A stretch of DNA of 64,000 bases from Streptomyces griseoviridis (GTDB taxonomy: Bacteria > Actinomycetota > Actinomycetes > Streptomycetales > Streptomycetaceae), in NCBI GenBank assembly GCA_014649155.1, contig BMSM01000019.1:1-64000 (forward strand). The letters run 5' to 3'. The first letter of the stretch is position 1. The number at the start of each line of letters is the position of its first letter. Below, piece after piece: positions 33,553-42,553 of the stretch. The notes beneath the pieces are model-generated. The model was not told the DNA's origin. It did not search any database and worked only from the letters and a program-made list of their open reading frames with translations. The position numbers were made by a program, and so were the translations under genes.

Positions 33553-36500
33553 ATGACAACCACCCCCGCCACCGACGACCCGCTGTTCGCGCCCGCGGAC
33601 TTCGCACTCCTGCGGGCCCCGGTCCTCCCGGTCGACGCCCCGGTGCTCCCGGCCGGTCCTGCGGACGACGCTCTCGGTTCCGCCCTCGGTCCCGCCGCCG
33701 ACGAGCCGAGCGCTCCCGGCGAACCCGGCCCGCTGCGGCGGGCGGTCCTCGGCCTGACCGCCGATCCCCTGGTCGCCGAGGCCCTCGCCCTGTCCAGCCC
33801 TTCGCTGGCCGATCGCCTGGACGGCCTGTCGAGCGGTCGGCCCGCCACCCTGTCCGAGCTGCGCCGTCGCCTGCGGGCAGTGGCGCGCTACCGGGTCCGG
33901 ATGGCGGGCCGCGCGACCCCGTTCGGCCTGATGGCCGGGGTGGCGCCCGTCCGGTTCGCCGACACCCCCCGCGTACGGTTCGCCGCCGCGCACCGCAAGG
34001 CCGTACAGCCCGACGCGGCCTGGGTGGCGGCGCTCGCCGCGCAGTGGGAGCGCAGGCCCGCGATCCTGGCGGGTCTGCGGCTGTCGGCCAACGGCCTCTG
34101 CGTGCGGCGCGGTGACCGCCTGGTCCTGCCGTACGTCACCACCGCAGCCCCGGACACGGTGGACGAGCGGCCCGCCGACGAGGTGTCCGTGCGCCGCACC
34201 GACGCGGTGCGGGCCGCCCTGGACTGCGCCCGCACGCCCGTCACTCATGCGGAGCTGACGGCCCGGATGCGCGCCCGTCTGCCGGAGCCGCCTCCCGGGG
34301 CGGTCGAGGGCGTCATCGCCGAGCTGGTCGCCCGTTCCTTCCTCCTCACCGATCTGCCGCCGGCCCCGGACGCCCCCGACCCGCTGCGCCACCTGACCGA
34401 CCGGCTCGCCGCCGTACCGGCCGCCGCCGAGGAGACCGCGCGGCTGCGCGAGGTGACCGAGGACCTGGCCGCCTACCGCGCCCGCCCGCCGGGCGGGGGA
34501 CTGCCCCAGCTCCGGGCGGCGGTACGCCGGATGCGGGCCCTGCGGCCGTGCGAGTGCCCGGTGACGGCGGACCTGGCGCTGGACGCGGACCTCGTGCTGC
34601 CCCATGCGGTGGCTCGGGAGGCCGCACGCGCCACCGGCCTGCTGTGGCGGACCGGCCCGCCCGCCGGGGCGCGGCGCCCGCTGGCCGCCTATCACGCGGC
34701 CTTCCTGCACCGGTACGGGACGGAACGCGCGGTCCCCCTCCCCGAACTCCTGGACCCGGTCGACGGTCTGGGCCCGCCCGCGTCGCCCGCGCCGCCCGCC
34801 GGCGGGGACGGGCGGCGCGACCGGGTCCTCCTCGCGCTCGCCGAGGAGGCCGTCCTCTCGGGCCTCGGCGAGATCGACCTCACCGACGGGGACGTCACCG
34901 CGCTGAGGGACGACACCGGGACGCCGCCCCCGTCGGCCGAGGCGGTCTTCCACCTCCTGGCGACCTCACCGGACGCCCTGGCCCGGGGTGACTTCACCCT
35001 GGTCATGTCACCCCTGACCGGTGCCTGGCCGGCCGGGGCGCTGTGGGGCCGGTTCGCGTCCCTGCTGCCCGGAGCGGACCAGCGGCTGAGGGACCTGGCG
35101 GCCCCCGCCCTCACCGGCGGCCCCGCCGGCGCCGAGGACGCCCCGCTCCCCGTCCAGCTGGTCTTCCGCCCCCGGGACGCCCGGTGCGGCAACGTCATCC
35201 GGACCCCCCGGTGGGTCGGCCACGTCCACGCCCCCGGCACCTTCGGCGAGCGGTCGGCCGCCGGCGCGCTGGGCGCGGAGGACCTCGCCGTCGTCGCCGC
35301 GCCGGACCGGCTGCGCCTGGTCTCGCCGGCCCACGGTGGGCGCGAGGTGGCGGCCAGCGCCTTCCACATGCTGAACACCGGTCCGCACGCGCCCGCGCAG
35401 GTACGGCTGCTCCAGCTCCTGACCGCGGACGGGACCCGCCCGGCGTACGGCTGGGACTGGGGTGCGGCGGACGACTGGCCGTACCTGCCGGGCGTACGCC
35501 ACGGGCGGACCGTACTGAGCCGGGCCCGCTGGCTCGTGCGGGACCCGGGCGTCCTCGACGGCGCGGTGGACACCCGGCACTGGCTGCCCGCCCTGCGTGC
35601 CTGGCAGCGGCGGTGGCGGGTGCCCGACCGGGTCGAGGTGGGCACCTTCGACCAGCGCCTCCCCCTCGACCTGGCCCGACCCGCCGACCTCGCGCTGCTC
35701 CGCCACGAACTGCGGCGGCACCCCGGCGCGGCGGTCCACGCGGCCGTCGACCCGGACGGTTCGGGTGCCGGCTGGCTGACCGGCCCGACCGGCGGGCACC
35801 ACACCGCCGAGATCTCCGTACCGCTGCTGCGCCGCAGGGCCCCGGCGTCGTCCGGCCCGCGCGCCACGCCGTCCACCCTGCGTCCGCCGCGGCACCTCCC
35901 GGGCGGCGAATGGCTCTTCGCCAAGCTCTACTGTCCCGGCCGGACCCAGGACACCGTCCTCGCCCACCACCTGCCCGGTCTGCTGGAGGGCCTGCCCGCC
36001 GACGTCGACCGCTGGTTCTTCGTCCGGTACGCCGATCCCGACCCGCACCTGCGGCTGCGCCTGCACGGAGACCCCCGGACGCTGACCCTCCGGGTGCTCC
36101 CCGCGCTGCGCGACCTGGCCGCGGGGCTGGGACGGCTCGGGCTGGCCGGGCGGCTCGTCCTGGACACGTACGAACCCGAGACGGCACGGTACGGCGGCGA
36201 TCCCGGCGCCCTGGCCGCCGCCGAGCGGGTCTTCCACGCGGACAGCGCCGCCGCCCTCGTCCACCTGCGTCTGCTCGACGCGTCCCCGCCACCGGTCGAC
36301 CCGCTGCTGCTCGCCGCCGCCGGCCGGGCCCACCTGGCCTTCCACTTCACACTGCCGGACGACCCGGCCGACGGGCCGGCCCGCGCACGCCGGCTGCCGG
36401 CGCTCGCACCGCGCGGGGAGCACCACGGCGCGTTCCGCGCGCGCCGCCGGGAGGCCCTGCGGATCATCGACCCGCTCGGCGACTTCGCCGCCCTGCGGGC

Positions 36501-36735
36501 CGTGCCCGGTACGGCGCCCCTGCTGGCGGCGTGGGCCGGCACCGCCGAGTCCCTCTCCGCCTACGGACGCCACCTGGGTCCCGACGCGGGCCCGGTCCTG
36601 GCGTCGTTGCTCCACATGCACCACAACCGTGTCACCGCCGACCCCTCCCGGTCCACCGAGAGCACCGTGCACGCCCTGGCCCGCGGTGCCGTCGAGGCCC
36701 ACCTCACCCGCCTCCGAGCGACGACCGGACCCTAG
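33553..36735 (+). CDS. Full-length LanB-type lantibiotic dehydratase
   Basis: 1060 residues with both LanB halves. The N-terminal glutamylation domain contains RMAGRATPFGLMAGV (residues 116-130), the R-x3-R-x-TPFG block that handles glutamyl-tRNA. The C-terminal SpaB_C elimination domain starts near residue 785 (WLFAKLYCPG) and shows FFVRYADPDPHLRLR (822-836), ExxRYGG (876-882) and LLHMHHNR (1019-1026). The residues known to matter in NisB for glutamylation and elimination thus appear present. RBS GGAGG five bases before ATG. No LanC, LanT, protease or immunity gene flanks it. It should dehydrate Ser/Thr of the upstream peptide. Confidence 0.9.
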   Translation: MTTTPATDDPLFAPADFALLRAPVLPVDAPVLPAGPADDALGSALGPAADEPSAPGEPGPLRRAVLGLTADPLVAEALALSSPSLADRLDGLSSGRPATLSELRRRLRAVARYRVRMAGRATPFGLMAGVAPVRFADTPRVRFAAAHRKAVQPDAAWVAALAAQWERRPAILAGLRLSANGLCVRRGDRLVLPYVTTAAPDTVDERPADEVSVRRTDAVRAALDCARTPVTHAELTARMRARLPEPPPGAVEGVIAELVARSFLLTDLPPAPDAPDPLRHLTDRLAAVPAAAEETARLREVTEDLAAYRARPPGGGLPQLRAAVRRMRALRPCECPVTADLALDADLVLPHAVAREAARATGLLWRTGPPAGARRPLAAYHAAFLHRYGTERAVPLPELLDPVDGLGPPASPAPPAGGDGRRDRVLLALAEEAVLSGLGEIDLTDGDVTALRDDTGTPPPSAEAVFHLLATSPDALARGDFTLVMSPLTGAWPAGALWGRFASLLPGADQRLRDLAAPALTGGPAGAEDAPLPVQLVFRPRDARCGNVIRTPRWVGHVHAPGTFGERSAAGALGAEDLAVVAAPDRLRLVSPAHGGREVAASAFHMLNTGPHAPAQVRLLQLLTADGTRPAYGWDWGAADDWPYLPGVRHGRTVLSRARWLVRDPGVLDGAVDTRHWLPALRAWQRRWRVPDRVEVGTFDQRLPLDLARPADLALLRHELRRHPGAAVHAAVDPDGSGAGWLTGPTGGHHTAEISVPLLRRRAPASSGPRATPSTLRPPRHLPGGEWLFAKLYCPGRTQDTVLAHHLPGLLEGLPADVDRWFFVRYADPDPHLRLRLHGDPRTLTLRVLPALRDLAAGLGRLGLAGRLVLDTYEPETARYGGDPGALAAAERVFHADSAAALVHLRLLDASPPPVDPLLLAAAGRAHLAFHFTLPDDPADGPARARRLPALAPRGEHHGAFRARRREALRIIDPLGDFAALRAVPGTAPLLAAWAGTAESLSAYGRHLGPDAGPVLASLLHMHHNRVTADPSRSTESTVHALARGAVEAHLTRLRATTGP

Positions 36736-36898
36736 AACCCTCCCGCACACGCCCTCGGAAACACCGGCCCTCGTGCCACGCCGCCCCGTCGGCCCCCTCA
36801 GGGGCGCGGGGAACCGCGCGGCCGGCCGCCCCCGACCCGCAGCCGCGAACACCACCGCACCCCGACGAACCCCGGCTCCCCGGCCGCCCCCCGGCGGG

Positions 36899-37825
36899 TC
36901 ACGTCTCCGTGCGGTACATCAGATCCGTCTCGTACGTCTCGAACCCCAGCCGCTCGTACACCGACACCGCCGCCCCGTTGTCCGCGTCGACATACAGCAT
37001 CGCCACCGGCACCCCCCGCCCCGCCAGGTGCCGCAGGCCCACCGTGGTGAGGGACCTGCCGAGGCCGCCGCCCTGCGCGTCCGGCCGGACGCCGACGACG
37101 TACACCTCGCCGAGCCCCTCCTCCGCGTGCACCTTCGTCCAGTGGAAGCCGACCAGTTCGCCGTCCCGTTCGGCCAGGAAGAACCCGGCCGGGTCGAACC
37201 ACGGCTCGGCCTTGCGGTCGTCCAGGTCCCGCTGGGTCAGCGAGCCCTGCTCGGGGTGGTGGGCGAAGGCCGCCGCGTTCACCGCGAGCCAGGCCGCGTC
37301 GTCCTGGCCGGGGACGAAGGCGCGCACGGTCACCCCGGCCGGCAGCACCGGCTCGGGCAGGTCGAGGCCGGCCAGCGGGCGCCGCATCTGCCGCAGCTCG
37401 CGGAAGAGCGTCATGCCGAGGACCTGGGCCAGGTGCCGCGCGGCGGCGTGACCGCCGTGCGCCCACGCCCGCAGCCGCTTGCCGGACGCGGCGAGCAGCG
37501 CCGAGCCCAGCGCCCGCCCGTGCCCCTGGCCGCGCCGCGAGGGGTGCACGACCAGCTCGGCGGCCGGCGGCTCCACCGGGTCGGTGCCCTCCAGCTGGGC
37601 GTAGCCGACGAGTTCGCCGTCGACCGTGAGCAGCAGGTGGGAGACGCCTTCACGGGCCTGGCCGCGGAGCTGGAGCCGCCCTTGTTCGGACACCGCCTGC
37701 TGCCCGTCGGTGCGGGCCGCGTCGGCGAGCAGGGCGAGGACGGCGTCGATCTGCTCGGCGGAGAGGGTCTCGTACGTCTCGATCGAGCGGGGGCGGCCGG
37801 GCCGCGCGATGTTGTCGCTGGTCAT
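36899..37825 (-). CDS. mshD: Mycothiol synthase (acetyltransferase) MshD
   Basis: 308 residues: two GNAT domains in tandem, as in MshD. The first (about 30-150) ends with HPSRRGQGHGRALGSALL and the second contains VYVVGVRPDAQGGGLGRSL and VDADNGAAVSVYERLGFETY. It acetylates Cys-GlcN-Ins in the last step of mycothiol synthesis. ATG 37825 gives the usual MshD length. A TACCCT hexamer about ten bases upstream suggests a leaderless transcript. Confidence 0.93.
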   Translation of the reverse strand: MTSDNIARPGRPRSIETYETLSAEQIDAVLALLADAARTDGQQAVSEQGRLQLRGQAREGVSHLLLTVDGELVGYAQLEGTDPVEPPAAELVVHPSRRGQGHGRALGSALLAASGKRLRAWAHGGHAAARHLAQVLGMTLFRELRQMRRPLAGLDLPEPVLPAGVTVRAFVPGQDDAAWLAVNAAAFAHHPEQGSLTQRDLDDRKAEPWFDPAGFFLAERDGELVGFHWTKVHAEEGLGEVYVVGVRPDAQGGGLGRSLTTVGLRHLAGRGVPVAMLYVDADNGAAVSVYERLGFETYETDLMYRTET

Positions 37826-38004
37826 GTGTACGAGGGTAGAGGGCCGGGGCCGGCCGGCGGCGGCGCGACGGCGACCGGGTGTAAACCAGGATGTAACCCG
37901 CAACCCCCTGTCGCGCTACGCGCGTTGACTTTAGGCTGCGCCCACCTGCTCCCGGCGTGTCCGCCGGGGCTCGGAAACCGTCAGCACACCCATCAGGGGG
38001 GCGC

Positions 38005-39813
38005 ATGCCAGCCAACTCGCACGCGACGCACGATCCGCGCCGCAGACGCCGCACCACCCGTCTGCTCGCGGTGACCGTCACAGCGGTCACCGCGGGCGCG
38101 CTCGCCGCCGCCGCGCTGCCGGCGAGCGCGGGCGAGAAGGGCCACGGCCATCAGCAGGGCCGCTACCAGGACGTCCAGCTCCTCTCCTTCAACGACCTGC
38201 ACGGCAATCTGGAGCCGCCGGCCGGCTCCAGCGGCCGGGTCACCGAGACGCACGAGGACGGCACGACGTCGACCGTCGACGCGGGCGGTGTCGAGTACCT
38301 CGCCACCCATCTGCGCCAGGCCCGTAAGGGCAACCCGTACTCCATCACCGCCGCCGGCGGGGACATGGTCGGGGCGTCGCCGCTGGTCTCCGGGCTGTTC
38401 CACGACGAGCCGACGATCGAGGCGCTGAACAAGCTCGACCTGGACGTCACCTCCGTCGGCAACCACGAGTTCGACGAGGGCGCGGCCGAGCTGGCCCGCC
38501 TGCAGAACGGCGGCTGCCACCCCACCGCGGGCTGCTACACCGACAAGGAGTTCAAGGGCGCCGACTTCCCCTACCTGGCCGCCAACGTCCTCGACGAGAA
38601 GACCGGCAAGCCGGTCCTCGCCCCCTACTGGGTGTGGAAGAAGAACGGCGTCAAGGTCGGCTTCATCGGCGTGACCCTGGAGGGCACCCCCGGCATCGTC
38701 TCCGCCGAGGGAGTCAAGGGCCTCGCCTTCAAGGACGAGGTCGAGACGATCGACAAGTACGCCAAGGTGCTCCAGGAGCAAGGCGTGAAGTCGATCGTCG
38801 CGCTGGTCCACGAGGGCGGCTACCCGGCCTCCTCGTCGTACAACTACGACTGCGACTCGCCCGGCGCCGGGGACGGCGTCTCCGGACCGATCGTCGAGAT
38901 CGCCGAGAACGTCACGCCGCAGGTGGACGCGCTGGTCACCGGCCACACCCACAACGCGTACGTCTGCACCATCGACGACCCGGCGGGCAACCCGCGCATG
39001 GTCACCTCGGCGTCCTCCTTCGGCCGCCTCTACACCGACACCACGCTGACCTACGACCGCCGCACCGGTGACATCGCCCGTACGGCGGTGGAGTCGGCCA
39101 ACCACGTCGTCACCCGGGACGTCGCCAAGGCGCCCGACATGACCGCGCTGATCGGCAAGTGGAACGCGCTGGCCGCGCCCATCGGCAACCGGGCCGTCGG
39201 GTACATCTCCGGGGACATCGGCAACACCGGCACCGAGTCCCCGCTCGGCGACCTGATCGCCGACGCGCAGCTCGCCCACGGCAGGGAGCTGGACCCGGAG
39301 ACCGACGTCGCGCTGATGAACCCGGGCGGCATCCGGGCGCCCCTGGCCTACGCGGCGAGCGGCGCGGAGGGCGACGGGGTGGTGACGTACGCGGAGGGCT
39401 TCGCGGTGCAGCCGTTCGCCAACACCGTCAACCTCCAGGACCTGACCGGCGCCCAGCTGATCCAGGTGCTCAAGGAGCAGGTGAGCGGCGCGAACGAGGC
39501 GGCGCCGAAGATCCTCCAGGTGTCGGACGGGCTGACGTACACCCTCGACCTGACCAAGACCGGCGCGGACCGGGTGGTGACCGGCTCGATCCGGCTGAAC
39601 GGCGCGGCGATCGACCCGGCGGCCACCTACCGGGTCGCCTCCAACAGCTTCCTCGCGGGCGGCGGGGACGGCTTCACCACGCTGGGCCAGGGCACGAACG
39701 ACGTCGTCGGCTCCGACGACCTCACGGCGCTGGAGCGGTACCTGACGGCCACCACCTCCGCGTCGGCGCCGCTCGCGCCTCCGGCGGCGGACCGGATCAC
39801 GATCGTCCGGTAG
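38005..39813 (+). CDS. Secreted 5'-nucleotidase / metallophosphoesterase
   Basis: 602 residues. An Arg-rich n-region and signal peptide end near ALPASAGE. The metallophosphoesterase domain has the motifs FNDLHGN, GGDMVGASP, VGNHEFDEG and VTGHTHNAY. The C-terminal 5'-nucleotidase domain carries NPGGIRAPL and QPFANTV. It releases phosphate from extracellular nucleotides, in keeping with the phosphate genes upstream, though no convincing PHO box was found. AGGGGG precedes ATG 38005. Confidence 0.93.
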   Translation: MPANSHATHDPRRRRRTTRLLAVTVTAVTAGALAAAALPASAGEKGHGHQQGRYQDVQLLSFNDLHGNLEPPAGSSGRVTETHEDGTTSTVDAGGVEYLATHLRQARKGNPYSITAAGGDMVGASPLVSGLFHDEPTIEALNKLDLDVTSVGNHEFDEGAAELARLQNGGCHPTAGCYTDKEFKGADFPYLAANVLDEKTGKPVLAPYWVWKKNGVKVGFIGVTLEGTPGIVSAEGVKGLAFKDEVETIDKYAKVLQEQGVKSIVALVHEGGYPASSSYNYDCDSPGAGDGVSGPIVEIAENVTPQVDALVTGHTHNAYVCTIDDPAGNPRMVTSASSFGRLYTDTTLTYDRRTGDIARTAVESANHVVTRDVAKAPDMTALIGKWNALAAPIGNRAVGYISGDIGNTGTESPLGDLIADAQLAHGRELDPETDVALMNPGGIRAPLAYAASGAEGDGVVTYAEGFAVQPFANTVNLQDLTGAQLIQVLKEQVSGANEAAPKILQVSDGLTYTLDLTKTGADRVVTGSIRLNGAAIDPAATYRVASNSFLAGGGDGFTTLGQGTNDVVGSDDLTALERYLTATTSASAPLAPPAADRITIVR

Positions 39814-39832
39814 GCCGGCCCCAGGCCCCACG

Positions 39833-39869
39833 GCCCGGCATGGACACGCGGTGTCCGTGCCGGGCTTTT
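39833..39869 (+). terminator. Terminator after 5'-nucleotidase
   Basis: A 15-bp stem with one G-T pair (GCCCGGCATGGACAC with GTGTCCGTGCCGGGC), a GCG loop and TTTT. Downstream, 39870-40053 is clearly richer in A/T than the surroundings and presumably holds the promoter of the small basic proteins. Confidence 0.9.
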
Positions 39870-40053
39870 CGCTGTGCCGTGCCGCCTAAATTCTGTGTCA
39901 GTACCTTCCCGGTTCCCTTTTCCGTCTGAAATCTGATCTCAGCTCCAATTAACCGAGGTCTCAGCGGAAATGGCTTTTTCCGGCTCCGGTGTCCCGTAAT
40001 GTTTTCCATGTCGACAGCGAACGACACCAAAGCAAACGACAAAGGAGATCACG

Positions 40054-40176
40054 ATGAGCTTCCACAAGATCGCCCCGGTTCGGCAGTCCCGCAAGGCGGA
40101 GCCCAAGAAGGCCGCTCAGAAGACCGCGCCGAAGAAGGCCACCCCGAAGCGCCGTCCGGTCTCCCGCCAGCGCTGA
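40054..40176 (+). CDS. Small basic Lys/Ala/Pro-rich protein 1
   Basis: 40 residues, MSFHKIAPVR then a Lys/Ala/Pro-rich body ending PKRRPVSRQR; predicted pI is very high and there are no acidic residues except one Glu. A strong AAAGGAGA lies five bases upstream of ATG 40054. It is paralogous to the next ORF: both share MSFHK(I/V)APV and APKKAxPKRRPVS-like ends. Lys/Ala/Pro repeats of this kind bind nucleic acid in histone-like tails or ribosome-associated proteins; function is unknown. Confidence 0.8.
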   Translation: MSFHKIAPVRQSRKAEPKKAAQKTAPKKATPKRRPVSRQR

Positions 40177-40236
40177 GCCGACCCAGCTGATTCACAGCAG
40201 TAAAGCACTCCACATATTCCGCTGAAAGGAAATCCC

Positions 40237-40359
40237 ATGAGCTTTCACAAGGTCGCCCCGGTGAAGAAGACCCACCGCAAGCCCGCCGCCCAGCCCGCCG
40301 AGAAGGCCGCCGCGAAGAAGGCCGCGCCGAAGCGCCGTCCGGTCTCGCACAAGGGCTGA
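40237..40359 (+). CDS. Small basic Lys/Ala/Pro-rich protein 2
   Basis: 40 residues, paralogue of the gene 60 bp upstream: MSFHKVAPVK, an Ala/Lys-rich middle (AEKAAAKKAAPKRRPVS) and a HKG end. AAAGGAAA precedes ATG 40237. A large hairpin follows 10 bp after the stop. The pair probably arose by local duplication. They could be nucleoid- or ribosome-associated peptides, or substrates of the downstream exporter; the sequence does not decide. Confidence 0.8.
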   Translation: MSFHKVAPVKKTHRKPAAQPAEKAAAKKAAPKRRPVSHKG

Positions 40360-40369
40360 GACCGCTCAC

Positions 40370-40412
40370 GAGGCGGGGCCGCCGGAACCCCCGGGTTCCG
40401 GGGCCCCGCCTC
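40370..40412 (+). terminator. Long hairpin after the small basic genes
   Basis: Two stacked stems: GAGGCGGGGCC with GGCCCCGCCTC, then CCGGAACCC with GGGTTCCGG, separated by a one-base bulge. There is no T-run. It lies 27 bp before the ABC exporter start, so it may act as an attenuator or as an mRNA 3' end. Confidence 0.8.
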
Positions 40413-40439
40413 GGGCATGTCCGCAGAAGGGAACGGATC

Positions 40440-42191
40440 ATGAGGGAAGTCCGCGCGGCGTTCCGCCGCTTCTGGCCGCTGACCCGCGGCGACCGCCGCC
40501 GGCTCGCGGTCATCGTGGCCTGCGTGGTGGTCGCCGCGCTCGCCGAGACCGCGTCGATCCTGCTCTTCGCGGAGCTGACGGACCACGCCCTGCGGGCCGG
40601 TTCGCTCGCCGCGTTCTGGGGTCCGGCCGGCGCCTGGCTGGGCGTCGCCGTGCTCGGCGCGCTCGTCGGCTACCTCGGCAACTCCCTCGCCACCTGGACC
40701 GCCGAGCGCTTCGTGCTGCGCCTGCGCGCGGGCGTCTTCCGGCACGTCCAGACCCTGCCCCCGCACTTCTTCCAGCGGCACCGGCGCGGTGACCTGGTGG
40801 AACGCCTCACGGGAGATGTCGAGGCCATCGAGCAGATGGTGGTCTCGGGGGTGGTGGGCACGGTCTCGGCCGCCTTCTCCGCCGTCTTCTACGCCGCCGC
40901 GGCGCTGTACCTCCGCTGGGACCTGGCACTCGTCACCTTCGTCCTGGCGCCCCTCTTCCTCCTCGCCGCCCGCCGCTTCTCCGGGCGGATCAAGGAGGCG
41001 TCGACGGACGAGCGGGCCGCGGACGGCGCGATCACCTCCGTGGTGGAGGAGGCCCTCGGCAACGTCGTCCTCACCCAGGCGTACAACCGGCGCGGCGCGG
41101 AGGAGGCCCGCCTCGACCGGGAGGCCCGCGCCTGGATGAGGGCGTCCGTGCGGGGCGCGCGCCTGAGCGAGCTGTACGAGCAGTTCGTGGAGGTCGTCGA
41201 GACGCTGTGCGTGCTGGCCGTCATCGGCCTCGGCGTGTGGGAGATCTCCGCCGGCCGCATGACCCTCGGGCAGCTCCTCGCCTTCGCCGCGTTCATCGGC
41301 TACCTCTATCCGCCGGTCCGCAGCCTCGGACAGCTCGGCCTCACCCTGACGGCGGCCACCGCGGGCGCCCGCCGCCTCGGCGAACTCCTCGACGCCCGCC
41401 CGGCGGTCACCGACCCGGCCGTCCCCGTCACCCCCGGCCCGGTCCGCGGCTGGGTCGCCTTCCACGACGTCACCTTCCGCTACCCGGAGACGGACCGGCC
41501 CGCCCTGGACGGCCTCGCCTTCGCGGCCCGCCCCGGCGAACTGGTCGTCGTCACCGGCCCCAGCGGCGCCGGCAAGTCCACCCTGGCCAAGCTCCTCACC
41601 CGCTTCTACGACCCGGCGGCGGGCGCGATCCGCCTCGACGGCGTGCCCCTGCCCGCCCTCGGCCTGGACTTCCTCCGCGACCAGGTCACCCTGCTCCCGC
41701 AGGAGACCCTGATCCTGCACGGCACGATCCGCGAGAACATCACCGCCGGGCGGCCGGGGGCGAGCGGGACGGAGATCGAGCGGGCCGCCCGCGCGGCGGC
41801 GGCCCACGCCTTCGTCACCGCCCTCCCCGACGGCTACGACACCGTGATCGCGCCCGGCACGGCGGCCCTCTCCGGCGGCCAGCTCAAGCGCCTGACCATC
41901 GCCCGCGCGATGCTGCGCGCGTCCCCCGTGCTCGTCCTGGACGAACCGACCGCCGGCCTCGACGGCATCGCCGCCCGCCAGGTCGTCCAGCCCCTGCGCC
42001 GCCTGATGTCCGGCCGGACGACGCTGATGATCACCCACGACCTGACCCTCGCGCCGGACGCGGACCGCATCCTGGTGCTGGACGGCGGCCGGCTGGTCGA
42101 GCAGGGCACCCACCCGGAACTGATCGCCCGCGGCGGCACGTATGCCCGGCTGGCGCTCACCGGCCGTCCCGCACCCGCGCTCCCCGGCTGA
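40440..42191 (+). CDS. ABC exporter, fused membrane-ATPase type
   Basis: 583 residues. An ABC type-I exporter membrane domain with six helices (about 20-310) is followed by the ATPase: Walker A GPSGAGKS, Q-loop LLPQETLI, signature LSGGQLKR, Walker B VLVLDEPTAGLD and H-loop ITHDLT. Typical of MsbA/lipid, drug or peptide exporters; it should work as a homodimer. It has no peptidase C39 domain. It follows the small basic genes and may be partly co-transcribed with them. Confidence 0.9.
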   Translation: MREVRAAFRRFWPLTRGDRRRLAVIVACVVVAALAETASILLFAELTDHALRAGSLAAFWGPAGAWLGVAVLGALVGYLGNSLATWTAERFVLRLRAGVFRHVQTLPPHFFQRHRRGDLVERLTGDVEAIEQMVVSGVVGTVSAAFSAVFYAAAALYLRWDLALVTFVLAPLFLLAARRFSGRIKEASTDERAADGAITSVVEEALGNVVLTQAYNRRGAEEARLDREARAWMRASVRGARLSELYEQFVEVVETLCVLAVIGLGVWEISAGRMTLGQLLAFAAFIGYLYPPVRSLGQLGLTLTAATAGARRLGELLDARPAVTDPAVPVTPGPVRGWVAFHDVTFRYPETDRPALDGLAFAARPGELVVVTGPSGAGKSTLAKLLTRFYDPAAGAIRLDGVPLPALGLDFLRDQVTLLPQETLILHGTIRENITAGRPGASGTEIERAARAAAAHAFVTALPDGYDTVIAPGTAALSGGQLKRLTIARAMLRASPVLVLDEPTAGLDGIAARQVVQPLRRLMSGRTTLMITHDLTLAPDADRILVLDGGRLVEQGTHPELIARGGTYARLALTGRPAPALPG

Positions 42192-42435
42192 CGGCGACCC
42201 GCAGGACGTCCTCCAGCGACTCCACGGTCCGCGTCAGCGCGAACCGCACGGCGCGTTCGCCGGCCCGCCGGTCCTCCAGCACCGCCCTGGCCCCGCCCAG
42301 CACCTGAGCCCATGACGCGAGTTGAGCCTCCTCGATGTCGTCCGCGATCCGGGAGAGCCGGCTGTACGGGTTGTCGGTGCTCAGGTAGCAGGGGCGGCCC
42401 TCGGGGGTGGTCCAGGGGAGGAGACGGTGGGTCAT
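42157..42435 (-). CDS. Conserved small protein, function unknown
   Basis: 92 residues, with an N-terminal TPEGRPCYLSTDNPYSRLSRIADDIEEAQ and a helical C-terminus. No known domain was recognised. It overlaps the 3' end of the ABC exporter gene by 35 bp (convergent) and is divergent from the XRE regulator. It may be part of the DUF5753/DUF397 regulatory unit, where small partner proteins are common. Confidence 0.75.
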   Translation of the reverse strand: MTHRLLPWTTPEGRPCYLSTDNPYSRLSRIADDIEEAQLASWAQVLGGARAVLEDRRAGERAVRFALTRTVESLEDVLRVAVSRGARVRDGR

Positions 42436-42553
42436 GGGGGCTCCTTGTGCGGGGTACGGCGGTGATTACGTTGCGCCTCTCCACTGTCACTGTGTGTCCG
42501 TACGCTGGGGAAGGGGGTCGGGATTGCCTGGCCGGCAGACAACGGGAGGGTGG

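Noticed and set aside
37870..37905. TGTAAACC/TGTAACCC direct repeats upstream of the 5'-nucleotidase as a PHO box
   Set aside because: The spacing is 12 rather than 11 bp and the units match GTTCACC poorly.
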